Positions 56,601 through 64,000 of a DNA stretch of 64,000 nucleotides are shown here, one piece after another. This DNA is from Bacteroidales bacterium. GTDB taxonomy: Bacteria > Bacteroidota > Bacteroidia > Bacteroidales > UBA4417. Below the pieces are notes generated by a model, which did not search any database, was not told the DNA's origin, and was given only the letters and a program-made list of their open reading frames with translations. Location: NCBI GenBank assembly GCA_016707705.1, contig JADJHD010000015.1:62001-126000 (forward strand), written 5' to 3'. Position 1 is the first letter of the stretch, and the number at the start of each line of letters is the position of its first letter. The position numbers and the translations under genes are program-made.

Positions 56601-56887
56601 ATCTGACTGAGAAGCAGGAAGATTCCAATCTTCAAGGTATCCGGAATAAGAAACCCTTGCCTGGTACTTACGGAATTCAGGTTGGAGCTTTCAATAACTA
56701 TGAAAATGCCTTGAAAAGCAGGGTAAGGCTGATTGATGCCCTGGCGAAGGATGTGTTCCTTTACGAAGAAGATGGTTTCTTTAAGGTCATGATAACCGGA
56801 TTCAATGACCTGAAGAGTGCAAAGGAATTCCTGCCCAAAGTCAAGGGTCGCGGTTTTGTAGAAGCGTTTATTATCAGGATAAAATAA
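53642..56887 (+). CDS. Usher-like outer-membrane protein with a C-terminal SPOR domain
   Basis: Exported 1081-residue protein; the signal peptide ends LSSRAQ (start at 53642, or the Met at 53666). Residues about 42-175 resemble an N-terminal periplasmic domain. The barrel region contains NWTVELYVNNVLVDYVKADASG, FQVPLVYGSSAVMLKFYGPWG, as in the plug and strand motifs of fimbrial ushers, then many beta-strand pairs. Two SdrD-B/carboxypeptidase-regulatory-like domains follow (LDLNCNGIKDEGEPRAAG; ESDGYFSFLGLPPGNYTAKV). A Pro/Glu/Lys linker leads to a SPOR domain (GTYGIQVGAFNNYENALKSR to the end), which in other proteins binds denuded peptidoglycan glycans. It would be the assembly pore for the DUF4402 subunits. 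Last gene of the run. Confidence 0.8.
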   Translation: MQRRTIFGMEVNRNISVLVQSMPIAFLLLLTMCLPLSSRAQDDLDYEEISVFLTVQRVGSIEIPAVISNDKVYLPITDVFDFLKIRNQVSPGYDSISGFYINTRNLFAVNFPQKKIFVDDKLYELPENALIKTETSLYLLADYFGKVFGLNCTFNYRALAILMDTKLELPIIREMRLEQMRTNISKLRGESQADSTLGRTYPMFHLGMADWSLISNQVVNGRTDTRFNLALGGIVLGGETNVSLLFNSHQAFNEKQQQYLWRFANNDFKYVKQMMAGKIVSQATSSIYAPVVGVQFTNSPTTFRRSFGYYTLSDNTEPNWTVELYVNNVLVDYVKADASGFYTFQVPLVYGSSAVMLKFYGPWGEERTKEQSISIPFNFLPPGEMQYTVSGGIVEDSLSSRYSRASMNYGLASRVTVGGGMEYLSSVTSGPLMPYLSTSVRLASSLLLSGEYTYGVRKKGIITYRFPSNVQLELYYTTYDKGQKAINYNYREERKAVLAVPLRTKNFSAFSRLTLNQIILPESKYTTAEMLLSGAIYGVSTNFTTYAMFVDPKNPYAYSNLSFSLRLPAAFNLIPQAQYEYKSQKLISLKCGLEKHVFKHGFFNVSYEQNFKSNIRNIEFGFRYDFSFVQAAFTARRINKNTLFTQSGKGSLMYDKGTSYLHAGNRTSVGRGGVVILPFLDLNCNGIKDEGEPRAAGLNVHISGGRIEPDLKDTLIRVFDLEPYTSYFIEFDRNSFDNIAWQLKFKSLKVNIDPNKFRRIDVPISVFGEASGTVYRKSGNFQKGLGRVIVCFYNEAGKMVGRTMSESDGYFSFLGLPPGNYTAKVDTSQLRKISMISAPDSFEFEITVNPDGDVRDDLEFVLSSLNTSQNEPAVQKETVGANPVQVVIAPVSEPKEAVSGKQVAKDTIVKQSAQMTESKSVEATDTKKEVKPEPAVQKTEIKPTEVVPARKEVKPEPVVPMGKTTKPQPEVTGSERNDIDKLIPSVNLTEKQEDSNLQGIRNKKPLPGTYGIQVGAFNNYENALKSRVRLIDALAKDVFLYEEDGFFKVMITGFNDLKSAKEFLPKVKGRGFVEAFIIRIK

Positions 56888-56900
56888 TCATCAATCAGCG

Positions 56901-58253
56901 TCAATCCTGAACAAGTTCATACTTTTCGATCTTCGCGTTCAGTGTCGGGCGTGTGATATCGAGGAAGCGGGCTGCTTCAACCTTATTCCACTTCAATTCA
57001 TCCAGCACTCTTTTGATGTGGTATTTCTCAAGATCTGCAAGTGTTTTGAAATTCATATCCATTGAAGATTCCTGCATGATGTGCTTGCGTGTAATCAAGG
57101 TAATATTATCCTTCTCAAGTACATCCGATTTTGACATCACAATAGCCTGAAGGATAGTGTTCTCAAGTTCGCGCACATTCCCCTGCCAGTCATGTTCCTG
57201 AAGCATTTCAATAACACCTTCACCAATCTTCACAACGTTCTTGTTAAAGCGTTTATTCAGCTTATGAAGGAAGTGGATTACAAGGTCGCGGATATCATCC
57301 TTGCGTTCGCGCAATGGCGGCAGGTTTATGGTAAACACCTTAAGCCTGTAGTAAAGGTCTTCCCGGAATTTCCCCTGTTTGATCAGTTCCTCAAGGTCCT
57401 TATTTGTAGCTGCGATAATTCTGGCTTTCATCGGAACGGAAGTTTCTCCACCCACCTTTTCGAATTCAAGTTCCTGAATAACGCGAAGTAGTTTTACCTG
57501 TGTATTCATGGAAATTTCGCTGATTTCATCAAGGAAGATAGTGCCTTCACCTGCAAGTTCAAATTTCCCGGCTTTGTCACGAATAGATCCTGTAAATGAT
57601 CCTTTAACATGTCCGAAAAGTTCACTTTCAAGGAGCGATTCTGTCAAGGCTGAACAGTTCACAATAACCAATGGCTTTTCTCTGGTAATACCTGAGAAAT
57701 GGATGAGGCGTGCAATCAGTTCCTTTCCGGTACCGGTCTCTCCCTGAATAAGAATGTTCACCTTATTCATTGAAATGCGGCCGATATTCTTAAAAATCTC
57801 CTTCATTTGAGGAGTTCTTCCAACCAACAGGTTATCAACAAGAACTGTAGAGAAATCCTCGGGGATTACCTCATTTGTGGTATTGCTAACTTTAACCGAA
57901 TTGAGGGCATCCCTGACAATGGTCTTGAGTTGGGAAGGTTTAACCGGCTTTTCAAGATAATCGAAGGCTCCCATCTGAATTGACTTGATGGTAAGGCCTA
58001 CATCCCCAAATCCTGTGAGCAGGATAACTGGCAGGTTGGTCTTTATCTTTTTTACTTCTGCAAGTACTTCGAGTCCGTTAATTCCCGGCATGAGGTAATC
58101 GGTAATCACCACATCCGGATTATCCCTCCTGACACTGGTAAGGCCACTTTCACCATCAGCTGCTTCAAAAAGAGTATAACCTTCTTTTCGAAGAGTTTCT
58201 TTCATTATCTGACGGTTCCATTCGTCGTCGTCAATAATCAGGATTTTTTCCAT
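56901..58253 (-). CDS. Sigma-54-dependent response regulator, NtrC family
   Basis: Two-component regulator of 450 residues. The start is the ATG at 58253 (MEKILIIDDDEWN): the -7 element lies at 58354-58347, so a longer start at 58349 is excluded. The receiver domain has the phospho-acceptor Asp 52 (VITDYLMPG). The AAA+ domain carries Walker A GETGTGKE and the sigma-54 contact loop as GSFTGS instead of GAFTGA. A Fis-type HTH ends the protein (EAARFLDITRPTLNAKIEKY). It converges on the usher gene with only 13 bp between stops. No histidine kinase is next to it. It may control the fibre genes, which carry TGGCACG elements (inference). Confidence 0.93.
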   Translation of the reverse strand: MEKILIIDDDEWNRQIMKETLRKEGYTLFEAADGESGLTSVRRDNPDVVITDYLMPGINGLEVLAEVKKIKTNLPVILLTGFGDVGLTIKSIQMGAFDYLEKPVKPSQLKTIVRDALNSVKVSNTTNEVIPEDFSTVLVDNLLVGRTPQMKEIFKNIGRISMNKVNILIQGETGTGKELIARLIHFSGITREKPLVIVNCSALTESLLESELFGHVKGSFTGSIRDKAGKFELAGEGTIFLDEISEISMNTQVKLLRVIQELEFEKVGGETSVPMKARIIAATNKDLEELIKQGKFREDLYYRLKVFTINLPPLRERKDDIRDLVIHFLHKLNKRFNKNVVKIGEGVIEMLQEHDWQGNVRELENTILQAIVMSKSDVLEKDNITLITRKHIMQESSMDMNFKTLADLEKYHIKRVLDELKWNKVEAARFLDITRPTLNAKIEKYELVQD

Positions 58254-58346
58254 AGTGCGGACATTAGAGGGTACTCGGTGTTTGATACTGGTAAGGGTTA
58301 CAACTGATCCAGGTTTTCGGGAAGAATCAGAATATCCACTTAAATA

Positions 58347-58376
58347 CAAATATACGTATTAATACTATTTCTGCAA
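58347..58376 (-). promoter_or_regulatory. Promoter of the NtrC-family regulator
   Basis: On the minus strand, TTG (58376-58374), a 19-nt spacer and TATATTTG (58354-58347). It fits the primary sigma pattern well and fixes the start codon at 58253. Confidence 0.6.
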
Positions 58377-58410
58377 TATGGGAACAATAAGGGATTAGTG
58401 AGTTCAGATT

Positions 58411-58441
58411 AAAAAAGAAGGGAGGCTTTGAATAGCCTCCC
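58411..58441 (-). terminator. Terminator after the small unknown gene
   Basis: An 8-bp stem (GGGAGGCT / AGCCTCCC) with a 6-nt loop, with a T run on the minus strand after it (A run 58411-58416 on plus). Confidence 0.85.
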
Positions 58442-58460
58442 TTTCAATTGAACCGGTTTA

Positions 58461-58784
58461 TTAACATAAACAACCTCCTGTGAACGCAACCGCAAAATCA
58501 CCTTTTGCCCTGGATTCTTTAAAAACTTTACCATCATACAGGATTTTCACATACACTTCTGATGCCGGTTCATTGGCCTGAGCAGAAAAATACACGTAAT
58601 CGCCTTCATGTGCTGTAAAACTATACTTCCAGCTTTTACGAGCATGAGGTACCTGGAAAGCATGATCATCATTGTTTTTGAAAGTAATGTTATAATCTCC
58701 GGCTGTTCCCTTGAGAATGAATTTAACCTTGCCATTATGTGAAGGCTGAAATAATGAACTTAGGAGCATCATTTGCTTATTCAT
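58461..58784 (-). CDS. Small beta-rich protein of unknown function
   Basis: A 107-residue protein not assigned to a family. The N-terminus (MNKQMMLLSSLFQPSHNG) is not a signal peptide. The rest is polar and beta-strand-like: KVKFILKGTAGDYNITFKNN, WKYSFTAHEGDYVYFSAQAN, VYVKILYDGKVFKES. It ends AFTGGCLC with two Cys near the C-terminus. The strand order loosely recalls the C-terminal domain of MmpS-type proteins, but that is weak. It has its own terminator, and so is probably a real gene. Confidence 0.6.
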   Translation of the reverse strand: MNKQMMLLSSLFQPSHNGKVKFILKGTAGDYNITFKNNDDHAFQVPHARKSWKYSFTAHEGDYVYFSAQANEPASEVYVKILYDGKVFKESRAKGDFAVAFTGGCLC

Positions 58785-58932
58785 AGCCGGATTGTTTTTC
58801 TTTAAAGATAGTCAATAATTTAGGGAAAAGCAAGATAAATCTTCAGAATCAGATGATTAGAGTTTCTCAATATTGACAGGCTATTTCGATTGTGTGCTAT
58901 TTGTTTGCAATCATAATTGGGGTGTAAAAAAT

Positions 58933-58961
58933 AAAAAAGGAGAACCAATGGCTCTCCTTTT
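58933..58961 (-). terminator. Terminator after atpC
   Basis: A 9-bp stem (AAAAGGAGA / TCTCCTTTT) with a 9-nt loop and a T-rich run on the minus strand, 20 nt after the atpC stop. Confidence 0.8.
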
Positions 58962-58981
58962 CGAAAATATTGAAGAGACTG

Positions 58982-59218
58982 TTATTCGGCCAGAACCAGA
59001 ATTTTATTCCTCAACACTTCAACAACGCCTCCATTTACTTCGAAGTACTGAGCCTGATTTTGCTTGTCAAGAAGTTTGATCTTGCCTTTTTTCAGTACCG
59101 AGATAAGTGGTGCATGGTTGTTCATGATTTCGAAGGAGCCATCAAGTCCGGGCAATTGTGCCAGATTGATTTCGCCTGAGAAAATCGTGGTGTCGGGTGT
59201 GACTATTTCTATGGTCAT
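58982..59218 (-). CDS. atpC: ATP synthase F1 epsilon subunit
   Basis: 78-residue epsilon subunit of the F1 motor. MTIEIVTPDTTIFSGEINLAQLPGLDGSFEIM is the standard N-terminal beta-sandwich. The protein ends after GGVVEVLRNKILVLAE, so the C-terminal two-helix inhibitory domain of longer epsilons (about 135 residues) is absent, as is usual in this phylum. It follows atpD by 40 nt and shares its transcript. Confidence 0.95.
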   Translation of the reverse strand: MTIEIVTPDTTIFSGEINLAQLPGLDGSFEIMNNHAPLISVLKKGKIKLLDKQNQAQYFEVNGGVVEVLRNKILVLAE

Positions 59219-59258
59219 GCCTCTGTTCAGTTATTGTTTCTTTGGTTGATGAACTGGA

Positions 59259-60764
59259 TTAATTTCCAGCCAGCATTTTCTTTCCTTTTTCGATTGCTTC
59301 CTCAATGGTACCTACGAGGTTGAAAGCTGATTCAGGATATTCGTCAACTTCACCGTCGAGGATCATTTTGAATCCCTTGATGGTATCTTCGATGGAGACA
59401 AATGTTCCAGGGATGCCGGTAAACTGGGTAGCAACAAAGAAAGGCTGTGAAAGGAAGCGCTGAACACGTCTTGCGCGTGATACAACGAGTTTGTCCTCAT
59501 CAGAGAGCTCATCCATACCAAGAATAGCGATGATATCCTGAAGTTCCTTATAACGCTGAAGGATAGCCTTAACTCGCTGTGCGGTGTTGTAATGATCTTC
59601 ACCAACTACTTCAGGAGTAAGAATTCGTGAAGTTGAATCCAGCGGATCAACAGCGGGATAGATACCGAGTTCGGCAATTTTACGGCTTAATACTGTAGTA
59701 GCATCAAGGTGGGCAAAAGTTGTAGCAGGAGCAGGGTCGGTAAGGTCATCAGCAGGTACGTAGATCGCCTGAACTGAGGTAATTGAACCACGCTTTGTGG
59801 AGGTAATGCGTTCCTGCATGAGTCCCATTTCAGTAGCCAGTGTAGGCTGATATCCTACGGCTGAAGGCATACGTCCGAGAAGAGCTGATACCTCTGATCC
59901 TGCCTGTGTGAAACGGAAAATGTTATCAACGAAGAAAAGGATATCGCGTCCGCCACTCTTCTCGTCACCATCTCTGAAATATTCAGCCATGGTAAGACCC
60001 GAAAGGGCAACACGTGCACGTGCTCCGGGGGGCTCATTCATCTGTCCGAAAACAAGAGTAGCCTGTGACTCTGCAAGTTCTTTAGGGTCAACCTTTGAAA
60101 GGTCCCATCCGCCTTGTTCCATATCATGGAGAAAAGCATCCCCATATTTAATAACTCCTGATTCAATCATCTCACGGAGGAGGTCATTCCCTTCACGGGT
60201 ACGTTCACCAACTCCAGCGAAAACTGAAAGTCCTGAGTAGCTTTTTGCAATATTATTGATAAGCTCCATGATGATAACGGTCTTACCTACACCGGCTCCG
60301 CCGAAAAGTCCGATTTTTCCACCCTTAGCATAAGGCTCGATAAGGTCAATAACCTTGATACCGGTAAAAAGAACCTCCTTGGTAGTGGTGAGGTTTTCAA
60401 ATTTAGGAGGATCACGATGGATGCTGTATTCCTTTGTCCTGGCAACTTTCTCCAGTCCATCAATTGCATCTCCGATAACATTGAACAGGCGACCTTTAAC
60501 GGAATCACCAACCGGCATGGAGATGGTCTTTCCGGTAGCAACAACTTCCATTCCGCGGCTGAGGCCATCAGTGGAATCCATCGCTACGGAACGGATTGTA
60601 TTTTCTCCCGTGTCCTGCTGACATTCAAGTACGATAACAGCACCTTTCTCATTTGTAACTTCTAGTGCATCATAAATGTTTGGGAGGGGAACATTTTCAT
60701 CAAACGTAACATCGACCACAGGACCGATGATTTGGGAGATCTTACCGACTATCTTTTCTGACAT
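59259..60764 (-). CDS. atpD: ATP synthase F1 beta subunit
   Basis: 501-residue catalytic subunit of the F1F0 ATP synthase at the inner membrane. P-loop GGAGVGKTV, then the catalytic-Glu region GVGERTREGNDL, and the DELSEED region here as MDELSDEDKL. Full length for the family. The atpDC pair stands apart from the rest of the atp genes, the normal arrangement in Bacteroidota. A TAAATTTG -7-like element lies 20 nt upstream on the minus strand (60791-60784). Confidence 0.98.
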   Translation of the reverse strand: MSEKIVGKISQIIGPVVDVTFDENVPLPNIYDALEVTNEKGAVIVLECQQDTGENTIRSVAMDSTDGLSRGMEVVATGKTISMPVGDSVKGRLFNVIGDAIDGLEKVARTKEYSIHRDPPKFENLTTTKEVLFTGIKVIDLIEPYAKGGKIGLFGGAGVGKTVIIMELINNIAKSYSGLSVFAGVGERTREGNDLLREMIESGVIKYGDAFLHDMEQGGWDLSKVDPKELAESQATLVFGQMNEPPGARARVALSGLTMAEYFRDGDEKSGGRDILFFVDNIFRFTQAGSEVSALLGRMPSAVGYQPTLATEMGLMQERITSTKRGSITSVQAIYVPADDLTDPAPATTFAHLDATTVLSRKIAELGIYPAVDPLDSTSRILTPEVVGEDHYNTAQRVKAILQRYKELQDIIAILGMDELSDEDKLVVSRARRVQRFLSQPFFVATQFTGIPGTFVSIEDTIKGFKMILDGEVDEYPESAFNLVGTIEEAIEKGKKMLAGN

Positions 60765-60823
60765 ATGTTGCTGGTTTAATGGGCAAATTTAACAAAATTC
60801 CCTGAATCTGAGCCCATGGAACA

Positions 60824-60852
60824 TAAAAAAAGCGGGCTAAAAAATGCCCGCT
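60824..60852 (-). terminator. Terminator after lspA
   Basis: A 7-bp GC-rich stem (AGCGGGC / GCCCGCT) with an 8-nt loop and T7 on the minus strand. It separates the ileS-dksA-lspA run from atpDC. Confidence 0.85.
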
Positions 60853-60872
60853 CAAAAAGGTCTTGATCATAA

Positions 60873-61556
60873 TTATTTAGTGGAAGGCGAGCCTCCGGTG
60901 TTTTCATCATCTGAATACTCAAAACTTTCTTCGTTTGGTTCGAAGTCCTGATTTTTTGGTCTCCCACGGAAATAACTTCTCTGGAATATGATTAAACTCA
61001 GCACTCCGGTAGTGATTGCAGAGTCAGCTATGTTAAAAACAGGGCGGAAAAAGAGGAAGGGCTGTCCACCCCAAAATGGCACCCAACTGGGATATGTTCC
61101 TTCAAGAATGGGGAAATACAGCATATCGACTACTTTACCTAAAAGAAATCCGCTATATCCTCCTTCATAGGGGAAAACCCGGGCCACATCGTAATAAGTG
61201 CTTGCACTAAAGAACAATCCATAGAAGGCACTGTCAAGAATATTGCCCAATGCCCCGGCAAGTATAAGAGCAAAACAGAAGATAAGGCTGAATTTCTCTT
61301 TGGTTTTTGAGAGGTAATTGATGTACCAGATTAGAAATGCTACTGCAACAATGCGGAAAAGACTTAGGAATAACTTGCCATAATCTCCGGCAAACTGCAT
61401 CCCAAATGCCATTCCATTGTTCTCAGTAAAATGCAGAATCGCCCAATTACCGGCAAGAGGAATCTCCTGCCCTAGTGTCATTGTGCTTTTGACCCACAAT
61501 TTCAATGACTGGTCAATTGCCAGAATAATGAAAACGATCCACAACGATTTTTTCAA
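60873..61556 (-). CDS. lspA: Lipoprotein signal peptidase (signal peptidase II)
   Basis: Inner-membrane aspartic protease of 227 residues that cleaves prolipoprotein signals, needed for the several lipoproteins encoded here. Four membrane segments. The two catalytic Asp motifs are seen as GALGNILDSAFYG and FNIADSAITTG. NNGMAFGMQF is the conserved ENxGxAF-type region. It is longer than the usual 160-170 because of a central loop and an acidic C-terminal tail, as in other Bacteroidota. It lies 8 nt after the DksA-like gene. Confidence 0.95.
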   Translation of the reverse strand: MKKSLWIVFIILAIDQSLKLWVKSTMTLGQEIPLAGNWAILHFTENNGMAFGMQFAGDYGKLFLSLFRIVAVAFLIWYINYLSKTKEKFSLIFCFALILAGALGNILDSAFYGLFFSASTYYDVARVFPYEGGYSGFLLGKVVDMLYFPILEGTYPSWVPFWGGQPFLFFRPVFNIADSAITTGVLSLIIFQRSYFRGRPKNQDFEPNEESFEYSDDENTGGSPSTK

Positions 61557-61564
61557 GGCAGATC

Positions 61565-61966
61565 TTATTTTTGGTTAAGCTTTGCTTCAATACTCAATGT
61601 TGCATGAGGAACAGAGCGGAGTCGCTCTTTGGAAATCAGCTTTCCGGTAGCCCTGCAAATTCCATAGGTTTTGTTTTCAATCCTGACCAAGGCATTTTCC
61701 AGGTTCTGGATGAATTTCTCCTGACGGGCAGCTAACCTCGAATTTTCTTCCTTCGACATTACCTGATAGCCTTCTTCAAGAACCTTGAAGGTAGGAGAGG
61801 TATCCATAATGTCATGATCATTGCTGTTGGTGTAAGCTTCTGTTAGCAGTTGAAGGTCCTTGCGCGCCTTGTCGAGTTTATCAAGAATGATCTCACGAAA
61901 TTCTTCGAGTTCTTCATCAGAATATCTGTTGAATACTTTATCTTCTTTTACTTCTTCCTCTTTCAT
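61565..61966 (-). CDS. DksA/TraR-family protein lacking the zinc cysteines
   Basis: 133-residue coiled-coil protein of the DksA/TraR group, which in proteobacteria enters the RNA polymerase channel. A long helical part (LEEFREIILDKLDKARKDL) is followed by YGICRATGKLISKERLRSVPHATLSIEA. Only one Cys remains of the four that bind zinc in classical DksA, the usual state in Bacteroidota. The start is the ATG at 61966. It lies between ileS and lspA on one transcript. Confidence 0.9.
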   Translation of the reverse strand: MKEEEVKEDKVFNRYSDEELEEFREIILDKLDKARKDLQLLTEAYTNSNDHDIMDTSPTFKVLEEGYQVMSKEENSRLAARQEKFIQNLENALVRIENKTYGICRATGKLISKERLRSVPHATLSIEAKLNQK

Positions 61967-62038
61967 TGGTTCAAGTTGTTTTACCAGGTTAATATTGAGG
62001 TATAGGTTGCATCCTGCTTCAGATGCGTATGATGAGGC

Positions 62039-64000
62039 TTATACTAACTTATTAATTGCTATACCCACTGAAATGTCATCAGTCAGATCAATGATTTCTT
62101 TACCTGACAGCTGATCAGGATCAAGAATTTCAAGCTTTTCACACAAGGTTTCCGAGCAAATATAAGTATAATTATGGGCTATTGCTGCCTCGATGGAATC
62201 CAATTTATCAATCCTTATGCTAATCTTGTCGGTAACGTCGAAACCCTTGTCTTTCCTGAGGTTCTGAATTCTGTTTACGAGCTCGCGGGCTATTCCTTCT
62301 TCCACAAGCTGAGGGGTAAGGGTGATGTCAAGCGCAACAGTAAGGCTTCCCTGATTAGCAACAACCCATCCCGGAATATCTTCAGTAATAATTTCAACAT
62401 CCTGGAGGAAGATTTCAATCTCATCTTCATTTAACATGAAAATTAACTTGCCATCCTTTTCTATCTGGTTGATCTGTTCCTGACTGAAGGCTGCAATGGT
62501 AGCTGCAACATCTTTCATCTGCTTGCCATATCTGGGTCCCAAAGTCTTGAAATTAGCCTTGATCTTCTTTACCAGGAATCCTGCTGATTCTGACAAGTAT
62601 TCAATCTCCTTCACATTTACTTCAGATGCAATCAGGTTACTTACCTTCTCAAGCTGCGACTGGAAAGCGGTACCTGAAACTGGAATAAGTACCTTCTGCA
62701 ATGGCTGACGAACCCTGAGGTTGGTTTTCTTTCGAAGACTCAATACCATGCTCGATATTACCTGAGCATATTCCATCCTTTCCTCAAGTTGCTTGTCGAT
62801 CATGCTCGTATCTGCAACAGGGAAATCTGAAAGATGCACGGATGCATGCTTTTCCTTGCCGGTTATTCCATTGAGATCGATAAACAGACGATCAGTGAAG
62901 AAAGGAGCAATCGGAGAAGCGAGCTTGGCCAAGGTTACCAGACACTGATACAACGTTTGATATGCGGAAATCTTGTCCTGGGAATAATCTCCCTTCCAGA
63001 AACGCCTGCGGGATAGTCGTACATACCAGTTGCTGAGATGTGCATCCACAAAATCAGATATCAGTCGACCTGCTTTGGTAGGCTCATAATCTGCATAGGC
63101 ATCATCAACATCCAGTATGAGTGAATTCAGTTCCGAAAGAATCCATCGGTCAATTTCAGGACGTGAGGCAAAGGGGACTTCCGCTTCTTCATACCTGAAT
63201 CCATCGATATTGGCATAGAGTGAGAAGAAGCTATAGGTATTGTAAAGTGTTCCGAAGAATTTGCGCTGGACTTCTGCTATACCTTCAAGATCAAATTTGA
63301 GGTTATCCCAGGGTTGTGCATTGGTAATCATATACCAGCGTGTCGCATCCGGACCGTACTTTTCAAGTGTTTCAAAAGGATCAACGGCATTACCGAGGCG
63401 TTTGCTCATCTTATTCCCGTTTTTATCGAGAACGAGTCCGTTGGAAACAACAGTCTTGAAAGCAACAGAATCAAATGCCAGGGTACCAATGGCGTGCAGG
63501 GTATAAAACCATCCACGGGTTTGGTCAACACCTTCTGCAATGAAATCGGCAGGGAAGTATTCATTCAGTTCATCTTTCCTTTCAAACGGATAGTGGAACT
63601 GCGCATATGGCATGGCTCCTGAATCAAACCAAACATCAATAAGGTCTGTTTCGCGGGTCATCTTATTTCCCTTTGGTGATACCAGTACGATATCATCAAC
63701 ATAAGGGCGGTGAAGGTCAAATTTATTGTAGTTCTCTGCGGAGTTATCACCGGGGACAAAAGCAGCAAATGGGTTTGACTTCATGAAACCGGCAGCAACT
63801 GATTTTTCTATTTCTGCTTTCAGTTGTTCAACAGATTCAATGCATATTTCTTCTTCCCTGTCTTCGCTAACCCAGATAGGCAGCGGAGTTCCCCAATAGC
63901 GGGAGCGGGAGAGATTCCAGTCATTCAGGTTTTCGAGCCAGTTGCCAAATCTGCCTGTTCCGGTGGATTCTGGCTTCCAGTTGATGGTTTTGTTCAGTTC
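62039..64000 (-). CDS. ileS: Isoleucyl-tRNA synthetase, N-terminus cut off by the window edge
   Basis: Charges tRNA-Ile. 653 residues are visible and the frame continues off the right edge; the full protein is about 1140 in this phylum. Upstream of the internal MKSNPFAAF the same frame carries NLSRSRYWGTPLPIWVSED, the class I core, so the internal Met is not the start. The KMSKS motif is KMSKRLGN. WFDSGAMPYAQFHYP and GWFYTLHAIGTLAF are also typical. The anticodon-binding and C-terminal DUF5915-like domains reach the stop at 62039. Confidence 0.97.
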   Translation of the reverse strand, partial: ELNKTINWKPESTGTGRFGNWLENLNDWNLSRSRYWGTPLPIWVSEDREEEICIESVEQLKAEIEKSVAAGFMKSNPFAAFVPGDNSAENYNKFDLHRPYVDDIVLVSPKGNKMTRETDLIDVWFDSGAMPYAQFHYPFERKDELNEYFPADFIAEGVDQTRGWFYTLHAIGTLAFDSVAFKTVVSNGLVLDKNGNKMSKRLGNAVDPFETLEKYGPDATRWYMITNAQPWDNLKFDLEGIAEVQRKFFGTLYNTYSFFSLYANIDGFRYEEAEVPFASRPEIDRWILSELNSLILDVDDAYADYEPTKAGRLISDFVDAHLSNWYVRLSRRRFWKGDYSQDKISAYQTLYQCLVTLAKLASPIAPFFTDRLFIDLNGITGKEKHASVHLSDFPVADTSMIDKQLEERMEYAQVISSMVLSLRKKTNLRVRQPLQKVLIPVSGTAFQSQLEKVSNLIASEVNVKEIEYLSESAGFLVKKIKANFKTLGPRYGKQMKDVAATIAAFSQEQINQIEKDGKLIFMLNEDEIEIFLQDVEIITEDIPGWVVANQGSLTVALDITLTPQLVEEGIARELVNRIQNLRKDKGFDVTDKISIRIDKLDSIEAAIAHNYTYICSETLCEKLEILDPDQLSGKEIIDLTDDISVGIAINKLV

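Overview
The window looks like a chromosome segment of a free-living or gut-type Bacteroidota bacterium, with no close relative identified. The evidence is a SusC/SusD/SusE starch-uptake set, C-terminal sorting domains of the type IX secretion system (T9SS), TAnnTTTG promoter -7 elements with an upstream TTTG/TTG, Bacteroidota-style atpDC separated from the other ATP synthase genes, and the order ileS-dksA-like-lspA.

Layout. 1-4540: hflX (cut by the left edge), a secreted esterase, a decayed DUF4143-type ATPase and trpS. 4541-5122: intergenic tandem repeats, then a LacI-type operator and promoter. 5123-33150: a large starch/maltodextrin locus. It holds a SusA-like GH13, a GH31 alpha-glucosidase with an extra N-terminal domain, a GH13 lipoprotein, MalQ with two CBM20 domains, a GNAT acetyltransferase, an SLC45-like sugar permease, a T9SS-secreted GH13 broken by one frameshift, a LacI regulator, SusC, a SusD with a two-domain SusE-type module inserted, SusE, a cytoplasmic trehalose-synthase-like GH13, a beta-phosphoglucomutase/GH65 phosphorylase fusion and a uridine-kinase-like protein. 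The inferred flow is: surface amylases and SusCDE capture and import starch, periplasmic GH13/GH31 trim it, the permease imports maltose or maltodextrin, and MalQ plus the fused phosphorylase/mutase feed glucose 6-phosphate. The same LacI-type operator core lies upstream of susA and susC.

33202-38319: housekeeping genes (rng, a 29-residue ribosomal-type protein missed by length filters, HU, tRNA-Phe), a REP-associated tyrosine transposase (RAYT) flanked by hairpin repeats, a DUF998 membrane protein and an acyltransferase.

38858-58253 is the most unusual part: a chaperone-usher-like surface-fibre locus. It has four upstream DUF4402 pilin-like secreted proteins (two identical in protein sequence but differing at 25 synonymous sites). 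These are followed by an operon encoding a PapD-like chaperone, a 3165-residue adhesin-like protein with twelve 90-residue Ig-like repeats and a T9SS tail, a DUF4402 protein with a shortened N-terminus, and an usher-like outer-membrane protein ending in a SPOR domain. A sigma-54-type response regulator converges on the operon, and the two identical pilin genes share a TTTGGCACGGC element.

58461-64000: a small unknown protein, atpC, atpD, lspA, a DksA/TraR-like protein and the C-terminal part of ileS (cut by the right edge).
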